From Streptomyces tauricus (GTDB lineage Bacteria; Actinomycetota; Actinomycetes; Streptomycetales; Streptomycetaceae), in contig NZ_BMVY01000005.1 in the NCBI RefSeq assembly GCF_014650955.1, positions 1 to 64,000 on the forward strand: DNA of 64,000 nt. The letters run 5' to 3'. A model generated the notes under the pieces. The model had not been told where the DNA came from, ran no database searches, and worked only from the letters and a program-made list of their open reading frames with translations. The position numbers were made by a program, and so were the translations under genes. Below, piece after piece: positions 27,179 through 35,748 of the stretch. Within the stretch, counting starts at the first letter, position 1, and each line of letters begins with the position of its first letter.

Positions 27179-28087
27179 ATGAGCACCAAGACAGGACCCC
27201 AGCGTTACCCCTCCGCGAGCCGGGCCAACTGGTACCAGGACGATTTCGGCGGTGACCCGATGCAGGTCAACGTCGTCGTCCTGCACACCACCGAGGGTTC
27301 CACCCTGCCCGGCTACGGCGGCGGCTCCTCCGCACCGAACCTGACCGCGGTACCCGACCTCGCCGCCAAGAAGCTGAAGTGGTACCAGCACTTCGACGTC
27401 GAGACCTCCTCCCGGGCCCTGGTCAATCTGGCCGGCGGTGTCGAGACGAACACCATGAACGTGTGCCAGGTCGAGCTGGTCGGCACCTGCGATCCGAAGA
27501 CGCACGCGAAGTGGAAGTCCGCGGGCCGGGCGCACGTCTACTGGCCGGACGCGCCCGACTGGGCCCTGCGGGAGATCGCCCGCTTCCTGGCCTGGATGCA
27601 CGAGGAGCACGGCGTACCGCTGTCGGGGCCGAAGGCGTGGCCCGCGTACCCCTCGTCGTACGCGAACGGCGGCGGTCAGCGGATGTCGGGTGCGAAGTGG
27701 ACGGCCTTCAAGGGGGTCTGCGGGCACATGCACGTGCCGGAGAACGTCCACGGCGACCCCGGCGCGCTCGACTTCGCCAGGATCCTCAAGTACGCGAAGG
27801 CCGACCTGGACGTGGACGACGACAGCCCGGGGACGACCACGCCCACGGTCCCCGCGTTCCCCGGCCGCAAGTACTTCGTGGCCGGGGCGTCGAACGCGTA
27901 CGTGCTGCAGCTCGGCAAGCAGTTGGTCAAGCGCGGCTTCGGCGACCACTACAAGGTCGGCCCGAGCAGGAACTGGGGCGAGGCGGACCGGCTGAACGTG
28001 CGCGACTTCCAGAAGTCACGCAAGGAACTGCGCGGCGACGCCGACGGCATGCCCGGCCCGCTGACCTGGCGCCTGCTGTTCTCCTGA
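27179..28087 (+). CDS. N-acetylmuramoyl-L-alanine amidase with C-terminal binding domain
   Basis: 302 aa from ATG 27179, after CCAGGAG. Amidase_2/PGRP fold: VNVVVLHTTEG supplies the first zinc His (residue about 38), and CGHMHVPENVHGDPGALDF (around 183-201) supplies further ligands. It should cut the bond between muramic acid and L-Ala in peptidoglycan. The C-terminal 75 residues (KYFVAGASNAYVLQLGKQLVKRGF ... DADGMPGPLTWRLLFS) are a peptidoglycan-binding-like domain. There is no signal peptide, as in phage endolysins; a prophage origin is possible, but no phage genes are adjacent. Confidence 0.85.
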   Translation: MSTKTGPQRYPSASRANWYQDDFGGDPMQVNVVVLHTTEGSTLPGYGGGSSAPNLTAVPDLAAKKLKWYQHFDVETSSRALVNLAGGVETNTMNVCQVELVGTCDPKTHAKWKSAGRAHVYWPDAPDWALREIARFLAWMHEEHGVPLSGPKAWPAYPSSYANGGGQRMSGAKWTAFKGVCGHMHVPENVHGDPGALDFARILKYAKADLDVDDDSPGTTTPTVPAFPGRKYFVAGASNAYVLQLGKQLVKRGFGDHYKVGPSRNWGEADRLNVRDFQKSRKELRGDADGMPGPLTWRLLFS

Positions 28088-28119
28088 ACGGTCCTGAACC
28101 GTCCCGCTGCCCGGGAGGT

Positions 28120-29529
28120 TCAGGCCGGTTCGGGCTGGGGGTCCAGTTGGGGTGCCGGCGCGGGCTTCGGTTCCCACGCGGTCGTGGTCCGTACGTAGCC
28201 GTAGATCACCGAGGCCATCGCCAGGACGACCAGTGGCCCGTAGACCCACGGGTGCCGGGCCATCTCCGACGGCAGGAAGCGGTAGGCCAGCAGGAGCGCG
28301 GCGAAGACGGTCGCGCCATGGGCGGCCAGCCGGAGCCCCGCCCGGTCCCAGCCGCGGTCGTACGCGCGCAGGGCCGCCTCTATCGTGAGGACGAACACCA
28401 CACCGGCGACGAGGTCCGCCCCGTAGTGGTAGCCGAATCCGAGCGTCGCGGCCAGTGTCGCGACCAGCCAGAACGCACCCGCGAAACGTAGGAACCGCGG
28501 GCCCTTGCGGGAGTGGATGAAGATCGTGACGGCCCACGCCGTGTGCAGGCTCGGCATGCAGTTGCGCGGGGTTATCCCGTCGAAGCCCATGGGCTGCGGG
28601 GCGCCGATCGGCGGCGGCGTGCGCGGCCACAGATCGCCCACCGCCCATGGCGCGCTGGGCGGGGCGGCGTCGGCCCACAGGCTGACGCCCGCCCAGTGCT
28701 CGGCGCCCCTGCCGAAGGCGAAGACCGGACCGACCACCGGGAAGATCATGTAGACGGCCGGGCCGAGGAGACCGACCAGCAGGAAGGTGCGCACCAGGTG
28801 ATGGACCGGGAAGCGGCGTTCGGTCGCCACGTTGCGCAGCTGGTACAGCGCGACGAGGACCGCGGCCACCGCGAGCTGGCCGTAGACGAAGTCGAGAAGG
28901 TTGAAGCCGACCGGGCCGGAGGCGGTGACGAGCCTGCCCACCGGCCAGGAGAGATTGCCCAGCGCGTGGTCGGCGGACGCCATGTACTGGTCGAGCACCA
29001 TCGGGCGGGTCTTCGAGGTGATGAGCAGCCAGGTGTCTCCGGTCTTGCGGCCGACCACCAGCAGCAGGCCCAGCCCGACGCCCTTCAGCAGCAGCACACG
29101 TTCCTGGCCGGTGCGACGGGTGAAGGCCATGACCGCACAGCCGAGGATCACCCACAACGCGCCGGTCCCGAAGGGGTGGCCGTCGGTCGCCCTGGCGTCG
29201 GCCGCCCACCGGACCAGCCAGATGACGGCGTCGACACCGATCGCGGCACCGACCGCGACGAACCGTTGCCGCCAGGGGAGCACCACCAGCATCAGCGCCA
29301 TGCTCGCGTACAGCAGGCCCCCCGATTTCGGGGCGAACACCACCTCGCGCACCTGGTTGGTGATCGGGCCCGGCAGGCCGTAGTGACGCGCGGCGATCTC
29401 CAGCGAGATCATGAACCCGAGGGCCGCCGCGCCCACCACTGCCCAGAGTCTCGCCCGCCGCCGACGCCACAAGGGGGGCGCGACGGCAGGGTCGATCAGG
29501 GCGGGGACCTGCGATTTTATGTGTTTCAA
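28120..29529 (-). CDS. PAP2-superfamily membrane phosphatase/transferase
   Basis: 469 aa with about ten membrane helices. The PAP2 signature is in the second half: CMPSLHTAWAVTIF (catalytic His of SLH) and GFGYHYGADLVAGVVF (second His). The first half, with VGRKTGDTWLLIT, resembles inositol-phosphoceramide synthase-like PAP2 proteins rather than short lipid phosphatases. Likely acts on lipid phosphates at the outer membrane face. It lies about 90 bases downstream of the Gly/Ser-repeat protein gene on the same strand, so the two may be co-transcribed. Confidence 0.82.
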   Translation of the reverse strand: MKHIKSQVPALIDPAVAPPLWRRRRARLWAVVGAAALGFMISLEIAARHYGLPGPITNQVREVVFAPKSGGLLYASMALMLVVLPWRQRFVAVGAAIGVDAVIWLVRWAADARATDGHPFGTGALWVILGCAVMAFTRRTGQERVLLLKGVGLGLLLVVGRKTGDTWLLITSKTRPMVLDQYMASADHALGNLSWPVGRLVTASGPVGFNLLDFVYGQLAVAAVLVALYQLRNVATERRFPVHHLVRTFLLVGLLGPAVYMIFPVVGPVFAFGRGAEHWAGVSLWADAAPPSAPWAVGDLWPRTPPPIGAPQPMGFDGITPRNCMPSLHTAWAVTIFIHSRKGPRFLRFAGAFWLVATLAATLGFGYHYGADLVAGVVFVLTIEAALRAYDRGWDRAGLRLAAHGATVFAALLLAYRFLPSEMARHPWVYGPLVVLAMASVIYGYVRTTTAWEPKPAPAPQLDPQPEPA

Positions 29530-29618
29530 GTCTTCAGTCGATTTGCTAGGTGGCGGGCAGGCCCGGGCAGGGCCCCTCGGCAGAGGAAGACGGGGAGATC
29601 ACCGTTCGGGTTCCGGCC

Positions 29619-29993
29619 TCACCCCGGGGCCCTGTGGCGCAGCTGTGCCATCAGCAGGGCCGCGCCCGCCGCGCCGACCGCTCCCACCGCCAGGAACCCG
29701 CCGTTCGAGCGCCACGACAGCACCGACCACCGTGACTGCGCGGAGAGCAGCGATCCCGTACTCAGCCAGGAGCCGGTGGATATCAGCGACAGGGACGAGC
29801 CGATCGAGCCGACCGACAGGGCGCTGCCGATCGAGGCGACCGACAGGGCCGAGCCGACGGACCCCACGGACAGCACCGAGCCCACCGAGCCGATCGACAG
29901 CACGGAGTCCTGCGACCACAGCGACAGCACCGATCCGGTGGAGCCGGCGTCGGAGCGGTCGCGACCGGCTGATCGTACGGACAGCTTTTTCAT
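29619..29993 (-). CDS. Gly/Ser-repeat small membrane protein
   Basis: 124 aa from ATG 29993 (MKKLSVRSAGRDRSD). Residues about 18-85 are a run of short repeats of the form GS[VAI][LG]S[VI], for example STGSVLSLWSQDSVLSIGSV then GSVLSVGSVGSALSVASIGS. They have Ser at regular two- and three-residue spacing and no Lys or Glu. A basic stretch and one membrane helix (FLAVGAVGAAGAALLMAQL) end the protein. The regular GS pattern suggests a beta-roll or stacked beta-helix rung. No Shine-Dalgarno is obvious. The opposite strand is also open, but this strand has the sensible start, membrane helix and position. Function unknown. Confidence 0.6.
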   Translation of the reverse strand: MKKLSVRSAGRDRSDAGSTGSVLSLWSQDSVLSIGSVGSVLSVGSVGSALSVASIGSALSVGSIGSSLSLISTGSWLSTGSLLSAQSRWSVLSWRSNGGFLAVGAVGAAGAALLMAQLRHRAPG

Positions 29994-30134
29994 AGGGACA
30001 TCTTGCCTGCCCGGCACCCCTGCCCGGGAGATCCCGTACGCGCTTACGTGCAGGGCGCATCCTTGCGGATCGAGTTGGGCAAGGACGGTCGGCGAGGACG
30101 CGCACACGGCGTGGGAGCACCTGGCGGCGTCACT

Positions 30135-30172
30135 GCCCGACGCCTGACCGGCACCGCGGTCAGGCGTCGGGC
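30135..30172 (-). terminator. Terminator of the beta-propeller gene
   Basis: GCCCGACGCCTGACC and GGTCAGGCGTCGGGC form a perfect 15-bp stem with an 8-base loop, just beyond the stop at 30180. Confidence 0.75.
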
Positions 30173-30179
30173 GAGCCAC

Positions 30180-32150
30180 CTAATTCGTGAAGGTGATGTA
30201 CTTCCAGGCGCCGTGGGTCGTGGAGTTGACCGTGTCGCCGGACGAGCTGTTGATGTACGACGAGCGGATCCGGGCCCGGATTCCGGACTCGCCCGGCGCC
30301 TCCAGGGTCACGACCGAGACGCCGCTGGTGCCGAGGGCGAAGTACTCGGAGCCCGTCGTGTACCAGGAGCCCTGGTGGTACACCTGCACCTCGAAACGCT
30401 GCTTGCGGCCCGTGTAGTAGTTCATCGTGGTGGTGAACTTCGGGTCGGTGTTCTTGCGGAACCACTGGTACGTCGTGGAGCCGATCTTCGCCGTCTTGTA
30501 GTGCTTGGAGACGGTGGTGGAGACCTTCGCCTTGGCGTACGCCGTCGACTTCACGGTCTTGGAGGCGTAGCGCGCGTCGCCCGCGAAGACCGCGCTGACC
30601 GTGGTGTCACGGGTCATGTCGACGGTTGCCGACAGGTTGCCGCTGGAGTTGACCTTGGCCGTCTTCAGCAGCTTCTTCGGCTTGTCGGAGCCGTAGGGGT
30701 CCGCGTAGATCGCGACCGTACGGTTCTTGTACGTCGTCCCGAGGTGCGCGGTGAAACTGACGTCCTTGCCGTACGCGTACAGCTTGCCGTTGTTGTTGAG
30801 GGTCAGCGTGGTCGCCTTGCGCGAGACCTCCACCGCGTCGGAACCGGAGACGGCGCCGTGCGTGGCGTCGCCCGCGTAGGACACCTTGTAGGTGACCTTG
30901 CCGCCGGCCGGCGGGGTGTCCGTGAAGGAGAAGCTGCCGTCCGCCTTCGTCTTGACGGCGGCCAGCGCCTTGCCGCTCGGGGACTCGACGTCCGTACGGG
31001 TCACGCTCAGGGAGGTGCCCGCCGGGACGGCCGACTTCGAGGTCAGCTTGCCGGTGACGGTGAGCTTCTTGGCGCGGTCCGACTTGGTGGGGGCCGACAC
31101 CTTGAGGGTGGGCAGCTCCTTGGTCGGGTCGGACAGGCCGCGCAGCGTGTACGTGCCGTAGGTGTTCACGGAGACCGCGAAGACCTGGCTCGCGTCCGGC
31201 GCCCAGGCGAGGGCCCCGTCCACGAGGGTGTCGGCGCCGCTGCTGTTGCCGGTGTTGGGGAAGTCGTACTCCCGCACCGGTGTCCGGTCGCCCGGCCGGT
31301 GGATGTGGACGTCCGGCTCGTACCAGGAGTCGCTGCCGCCCGCGACGCTGCCGTCGGGCGCGACCCGCACCGCGTTCGGGTAGGCGTCGGTGGGGTAACC
31401 GGTCTGCTCGGCCAGGTCGGTGGCCGCGTAGGCGCCGATGCCGTAGCCGTGGCCCGGGGAGGCCCACGAGGTGAGGACCTGGGCGCCGTCGGGCGTCAGG
31501 TCGATCTGCCGTACGGCGGTGTCCATGTCGCCCTTGACCCGCAGCGCGGCCCCGTCGGCGGACACGTCGTACACGGCGAGGTCGCCGCCGTTGCCTGCCA
31601 CCAGGACGCCGGGGACGGCCGGGTCGGAGGCCAGGAACATGCCGTAGCCGCCGGAGAAGCCGACGTCCCCCCGCTGGGCGAGGTGCACGACGGGCTCGGC
31701 GCCCGAGACGTCGAGCGAACCGAAGTCGGTGCCGTGGGCGAACCAGACGCGGCCGTCCACCACCTCAAGGTCGCCGGGGGCCGCGCCCACCGGGTAGCTG
31801 GCGGTCTGGGTGTACGTGCCGGTCTCCACAGAGACGATGCGGTTGCCGTTCTTGACGGCCGCGTACACCTGGCCGGAGTCGGCGGACAGCGCGAGGCCGC
31901 TCACGCCGGACAGCCCGGTCAGGGTCGCCCGTACGGCGCCCGTGTAGTCGGTGACGACGATCTTGCCGCCGGTGGGATCGGAGACGTACACCCGCTGGTG
32001 GGCGCCGTCCACGACGATGTCCCCCACGGACGCCACCGGAAGAACCTTGGCGGAATCGGCCGAGGCCGGACCCGCCGCTCCCGCGGCCAGTGCCGCGGAA
32101 CTGAGGACGACCGCGAGTGTCGTCGCGATCGACATGCTGCGCCTGCGCAC
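30180..32150 (-). CDS. Secreted beta-propeller/Ig-like repeat protein
   Basis: 656 aa from GTG 32150 (VRRRSMSIATTLAVVLSSAALAAG), giving a proper signal peptide; ATG-only readings are shorter by five. Residues about 35-340 have YVTN-type propeller repeats (VGDIVVDGAHQRVYVSDPTGGKIVVTDYTG, GLALSADSGQVYAAVKNGNRIVSV). They are followed by Ig-like domains (LPTLKVSAPTKSDRAKKLTVTGKL, ATTLTLNNNGKLYAYGKDVSFTAHL) and a C-terminal beta domain ending in HGAWKYITFTN. Similar proteins are common in streptomycetes as secreted proteins of unknown role. Confidence 0.78.
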   Translation of the reverse strand: MRRRSMSIATTLAVVLSSAALAAGAAGPASADSAKVLPVASVGDIVVDGAHQRVYVSDPTGGKIVVTDYTGAVRATLTGLSGVSGLALSADSGQVYAAVKNGNRIVSVETGTYTQTASYPVGAAPGDLEVVDGRVWFAHGTDFGSLDVSGAEPVVHLAQRGDVGFSGGYGMFLASDPAVPGVLVAGNGGDLAVYDVSADGAALRVKGDMDTAVRQIDLTPDGAQVLTSWASPGHGYGIGAYAATDLAEQTGYPTDAYPNAVRVAPDGSVAGGSDSWYEPDVHIHRPGDRTPVREYDFPNTGNSSGADTLVDGALAWAPDASQVFAVSVNTYGTYTLRGLSDPTKELPTLKVSAPTKSDRAKKLTVTGKLTSKSAVPAGTSLSVTRTDVESPSGKALAAVKTKADGSFSFTDTPPAGGKVTYKVSYAGDATHGAVSGSDAVEVSRKATTLTLNNNGKLYAYGKDVSFTAHLGTTYKNRTVAIYADPYGSDKPKKLLKTAKVNSSGNLSATVDMTRDTTVSAVFAGDARYASKTVKSTAYAKAKVSTTVSKHYKTAKIGSTTYQWFRKNTDPKFTTTMNYYTGRKQRFEVQVYHQGSWYTTGSEYFALGTSGVSVVTLEAPGESGIRARIRSSYINSSSGDTVNSTTHGAWKYITFTN

Positions 32151-32336
32151 AGTGATGTGACCCCCCACAAAGAAGCCCGGTACTCGCCGGGCGTGCTCGA
32201 AACCGGCCGCGTGTTCCCCTCGCACCGTCGACGGTGCGTACATGCGGCCGGAGACGCAGCGTATGGCATGCCAGTGACAAAGGTGACCGGGTTAATTCCC
32301 GGCACCCGCCCGAACGGGGTTGTCGGGGGCCGCCGG

Positions 32337-33353
32337 TCAGCCGTGCAGGGCCCGGTACGCCTCCGCCGCCCCGGGGTGCAGGGCGATACCGCCGGTGCCG
32401 ATCAGGCTGCCGACGTCGAGGAACTGGGTGCCGACGGCGTTGTCGGGGACGAGGGCGCTCGCCCGCAGGACCAGCAGCCGGGTCAGCGCCTCGGCGACGG
32501 CGTGCGGCAGGTCGGGGCGGCACACCAGCAGGTTGGACACCCCGATGGTCGCGACCCCGCCCGCCGACCGGTACGCGCCCTGCGGCAGCGACACCTCCTC
32601 CAGACCGGAACCGGCCCGGCCCTCACGCCCGTCCAGCCGGGGCAGCAGGCCGGCCAGCGGCAGGAACCGCAGCCCCGGCCGCTCGTCGAGGCCGGACAGC
32701 GCGGGCAGGGGCACCCCGCCCGCGACGATCAGGCCGTCGACCGAGCCCGCCCGCATCGCGTCGGCCGCGTCGGCCAGCGGGAGATGGAGTACGGGGACGT
32801 CGGTGCCCGGGGTGAGGCCCGCGGCGTGCAGGATCCGGGTGCCGAGCACGGCCGCGCCTGACCCGGTCGCGCCCAGCGAGACGGGGTGCCCGGCCAGGTC
32901 GGCCACCTCGCGGACGGGGGAGTCTGCGCGCACCACGAACTGCAGGTAGGTCTCGTACACCCGGCCGATCGCGCGCAGCGGCACCGGCCGCGAGAAGAGG
33001 TCGGTGCCCTGCGCTGCCAGCGCCGTGTCGGTGAGGACCAGTCCGAGGTCGGCGCGGCGGTCGCGGAGCAGCTCGATGTTGGTGAGGCTGCCCGCGGTGG
33101 TGCGGACGCGGCAGTGCAGCCGGGGGTACGCCGACTCCAGTTCCGCGGTGAGGAGGCGGCCGAACGCCTCGTAGAAGGCGGTCGGTTCACCGGTCGCGAT
33201 ACGCAGGACACCGCTCGGTCCGGGCCGCTGCCCGGAGGCGTCGGCCGTGAGCGCCCCGCCGAGCACGGCGACGGCGGCGGTGCCGAGGGCGGCGTGGAGG
33301 AGGGTACGGCGGTCGAGAGGGCGGGGGCGCGATCCAGGGCGGGGCCGGTTCAC
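32337..33353 (-). CDS. TAXI-family TRAP solute-binding protein
   Basis: 338 aa from GTG 33353. A twin-arginine-like leader (PLDRRTLLHAALGTAAVAVLGGAL) precedes the TAXI domain. Its features are VLRIATGEPTAFYEAFGRLLTAEL, TAGSLTNIELLRDRRADLGLVLTDTAL, DLAGHPVSLGATGSGAAVLGTRILHAAGL and AMRAGSVDGLIVAGG. It binds a small acid or amino acid outside the cell. The start overlaps the stop of the histidine kinase (GTGA), and no DctM-type permease gene is present. The expected job is therefore ligand presentation to the kinase rather than transport. Confidence 0.85.
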   Translation of the reverse strand: MNRPRPGSRPRPLDRRTLLHAALGTAAVAVLGGALTADASGQRPGPSGVLRIATGEPTAFYEAFGRLLTAELESAYPRLHCRVRTTAGSLTNIELLRDRRADLGLVLTDTALAAQGTDLFSRPVPLRAIGRVYETYLQFVVRADSPVREVADLAGHPVSLGATGSGAAVLGTRILHAAGLTPGTDVPVLHLPLADAADAMRAGSVDGLIVAGGVPLPALSGLDERPGLRFLPLAGLLPRLDGREGRAGSGLEEVSLPQGAYRSAGGVATIGVSNLLVCRPDLPHAVAEALTRLLVLRASALVPDNAVGTQFLDVGSLIGTGGIALHPGAAEAYRALHG

Positions 33354-34804
33354 CGGGCATCACCGGTACCGCCCGCGCCGCCCGAGCCGCCCGAGCCGCC
33401 CACTCCGCCGGCAACCGCGCGCGGTACCAGCGCCCGCGCCCGCAGCCCCCGCGGGCGCGCCGCCGTCAGTTCCAGTCGGCCGGCCCGGCCCGACAGCAGT
33501 TGTTCGGCGATGGCCAGGCCCAGGCCCGTACCCGCCGTGCGGTTCTCGCGTTGGCGGCCCGAGCGCCAGAACCGCGTGGTGGCCAGGGCGAGTTCGTCGA
33601 TGCCGAGGCCGGGGCCGTCGTCCGTCACCGTGAGGACCGCCGCGCCGGACGCGCCGGAGCAGTCGAGGGAGATTGCCGCGCCCTCGCCCGCGTACTTGAT
33701 GGCGTTGTCCAGGAGGATGTCCGCGATCTGGGCGAGTTCGCGGTCCGTGCAGGCGGCCGGGACCGGGGGCGCGGCCGAGGTGAGGGTCAGCCGGGCTCCG
33801 GCGCGTTCGGCGACCGGTTCCCACAGGCGGTACCGGTCGGCCGCCACCGCCGCCGCGTCGCAGTGGACGCCCGAGCCGTCGGTCACCGTCAGCTCCCCGG
33901 CCCGGTGTTCCGCCGTGGCGAGGGCGAGCAGGTCGTCGAGGAGGGTCTCAAGCCGGTCGAGTTCGGTGGTGACCCCGGTGTACGTGCGCTCGCCCGTCGG
34001 GGCCAGATGCGTGTGCAGGGCGTCGACGCGCAGCCGGAGCGCCGCCATCGGGTTGCGCATCTGGTGGGAGGTGTCGGCGACGAGCCTGCGCTGCTGCTCC
34101 AGGGCGGCCGTGACGGTACGCGCCATGCGGTTGAAGCCGATCGCTAGCTGGCGCAGTTCGGGCGGGCCGCCCGCCCGGGTCTGTTCCGGCGGGAGTCCGG
34201 CGGCGAGCTGGCCCACGGCCCGGTCGAGCCGGCGCAGCGGACTGACCACCCAGCCCGTCGCGGCCCGCGCGAGGACCGCACAGGCGACGGCGACCAGCGC
34301 GGCCCCGGCGAGGACGGCGGCCCAGCGCCGGGTGATCTCGTCGGCGGCGGTGCCGACGGAGGCCCGCAGTACGACGGCCCCGGAGACGCGGGTCCCGGTG
34401 CCGGCGGGCTCGGCGAACATCCGGTACCCCCGTGACCAGGGACGCAGCGCCCCCGAGGGATGCTCGGTCTGGTTGCGCAGCGCCGCGTCGAGCAGCCGGG
34501 CGACGGCGGGGTCGGCGGCCCGCATGCCCCCGGTCTGCACGACGGTCCTGCGGCGGGTGTCGGTGACGACGAGCGGTTCGCCGTACAGCGCGGTGTAGCG
34601 CCGGGCCTCGGCGGTGACGGCGGAGGTGTCGCCGGTCGCCGCGGCCTGGTCCATGAGGGCCGCGAACCGGTCGAGGTCGGCGCTGCGGGCGAGGACGAGC
34701 TGCTGGGTGCGGTCGGACGCGGTGAACAGCAGCAGCGGTACGGCGAACGCGGCCACCGCGATCACGACGAACAGCAGCAGTGCGGCCTGGACCCTCGTGC
34801 GCAC
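33350..34804 (-). CDS. Sensor histidine kinase of the TAXI operon
   Basis: 484 aa. The N-terminal helix (ALLLFVVIAVAAFAVPLLLF), an extracytoplasmic sensor of about 120 residues and the second helix (WAAVLAGAALVAVACAVLA) are followed by a HAMP linker (GWVVSPLRRLDRAVGQLAAG). The HisKA box is DTSHQMRNPMAALRLR, with the phospho-accepting His. The HATPase domain carries N box LLDNAIKYA, G1 DDGPGLG and G2 GTGLGLAI. The Gly-rich tail ends in GGSGGSGGAGGTGDAR. It resembles TctE-type kinases for carboxylate sensing, and is flanked by its regulator gene and the TAXI protein gene. Confidence 0.9.
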   Translation of the reverse strand: MRTRVQAALLLFVVIAVAAFAVPLLLFTASDRTQQLVLARSADLDRFAALMDQAAATGDTSAVTAEARRYTALYGEPLVVTDTRRRTVVQTGGMRAADPAVARLLDAALRNQTEHPSGALRPWSRGYRMFAEPAGTGTRVSGAVVLRASVGTAADEITRRWAAVLAGAALVAVACAVLARAATGWVVSPLRRLDRAVGQLAAGLPPEQTRAGGPPELRQLAIGFNRMARTVTAALEQQRRLVADTSHQMRNPMAALRLRVDALHTHLAPTGERTYTGVTTELDRLETLLDDLLALATAEHRAGELTVTDGSGVHCDAAAVAADRYRLWEPVAERAGARLTLTSAAPPVPAACTDRELAQIADILLDNAIKYAGEGAAISLDCSGASGAAVLTVTDDGPGLGIDELALATTRFWRSGRQRENRTAGTGLGLAIAEQLLSGRAGRLELTAARPRGLRARALVPRAVAGGVGGSGGSGGAGGTGDAR

Positions 34805-34814
34805 GCCTCGCCCC

Positions 34815-35504
34815 TCAGTCCTCGCCGGCCGTCGCCGAGGTCCCGAAGCGGTAGCCGAAGCCCCGGATCGTGGTGAGCAGGTCGGGGCGGCGCAGCTTGG
34901 CGCGCAGCTGGGTGAGATGGACGTCCAGGGAGCGGGACACGCCGTGGTGGGCGTCGCCCCACACCTCGTCGAGAAGCTGCTCGCGGCTGACCGCCGTGCC
35001 CGCGCGCCCGGCCAGTACGGCGAGGATGTCGAACTCCTTGGTGGTCAGCTCGACCTCCGCCCCGCCGACCCGGACCCGGCGCGCGTCCAGCTCGATCTCG
35101 ACGTCGGCGGCGCGGACGGTCCGTACGGCGGGGGCGGCGGGCGCGTTCCTGGCGGCGTTACGGCGGGTGACGGTGTCGATGCGGGCGAGCAGTTCGGCGA
35201 GGCGTACCGGCTTGACGAGGTAGTCGTCGGCGCCGAGCCGCAGGCCGCGCACCACCGAGCGTTCGTCGCCGCGCGCGGTGAGCACGACCACCGGCAGGTC
35301 GCTCACCGCCCGCAGGGCGCGCAGCACGTCCAGGCCGTCGGTGTCGGGCAGTCCCAGGTCGAGAAGGAGCAGGTCGGAGCTGCGGTGGTAGGTGAGCACG
35401 TCCCGGCCGTAGCGGACCCGCCGGGTGACATGGCCGTGGTCGTACAGGGCCTCCACGAGCGCCGCGGCCACGCCGTCGTCGTCCTCGGCCAGCAGTACCT
35501 GCAC
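34815..35504 (-). CDS. OmpR-family response regulator (TctD-like)
   Basis: 229 aa from GTG 35504, with GGAGG upstream; a longer ATG reading (35588) adds an unconserved leader. Receiver domain: acidic pair in LLAEDDDG, phospho-Asp in LLLLDLGLPD, Thr in VVLTARG and Lys in YLVKPV. Residues about 135-225 are a winged helix (VELTTKEFDILAVLAG ... SRSLDVHLTQLRAKLRRP ... TIRGFGYRF). It forms a two-component system with the kinase ten bases downstream and probably controls genes for use of the ligand seen by the TAXI protein; the divergent LigJ/LigI operon is the nearest candidate. Confidence 0.92.
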   Translation of the reverse strand: MQVLLAEDDDGVAAALVEALYDHGHVTRRVRYGRDVLTYHRSSDLLLLDLGLPDTDGLDVLRALRAVSDLPVVVLTARGDERSVVRGLRLGADDYLVKPVRLAELLARIDTVTRRNAARNAPAAPAVRTVRAADVEIELDARRVRVGGAEVELTTKEFDILAVLAGRAGTAVSREQLLDEVWGDAHHGVSRSLDVHLTQLRAKLRRPDLLTTIRGFGYRFGTSATAGED

Positions 35505-35748
35505 CCCGTCACCGCCTCCCTCGACCGCTGTCGTGCGTGTCCCCGGTCGCGGCCACTCCCTGTAGCCACGCGACCGAATGTAGACCACACCGGCCGCGGA
35601 CCCGCCGGAGTGTTAAGGGGACGTTAGTTCTGTGTCAGGTCCTCTCGTGCGGCGGCGCGGACCGGGGCGAGGCTGCACGGCACCCAGCAGAGCAGCCCGC
35701 GACCTGCGGGGCAGAGCGAGCCCGCGACCTGCGAGAAGGACGCCGTAA

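Noticed and set aside
28513..30147. Plus-strand ORF with EPTDS-type repeats opposite the PAP2 gene
   Set aside because: The repeats are the antisense of the Gly/Ser-repeat protein. The minus strand has a sensible start and membrane helix and lies in line with PAP2.
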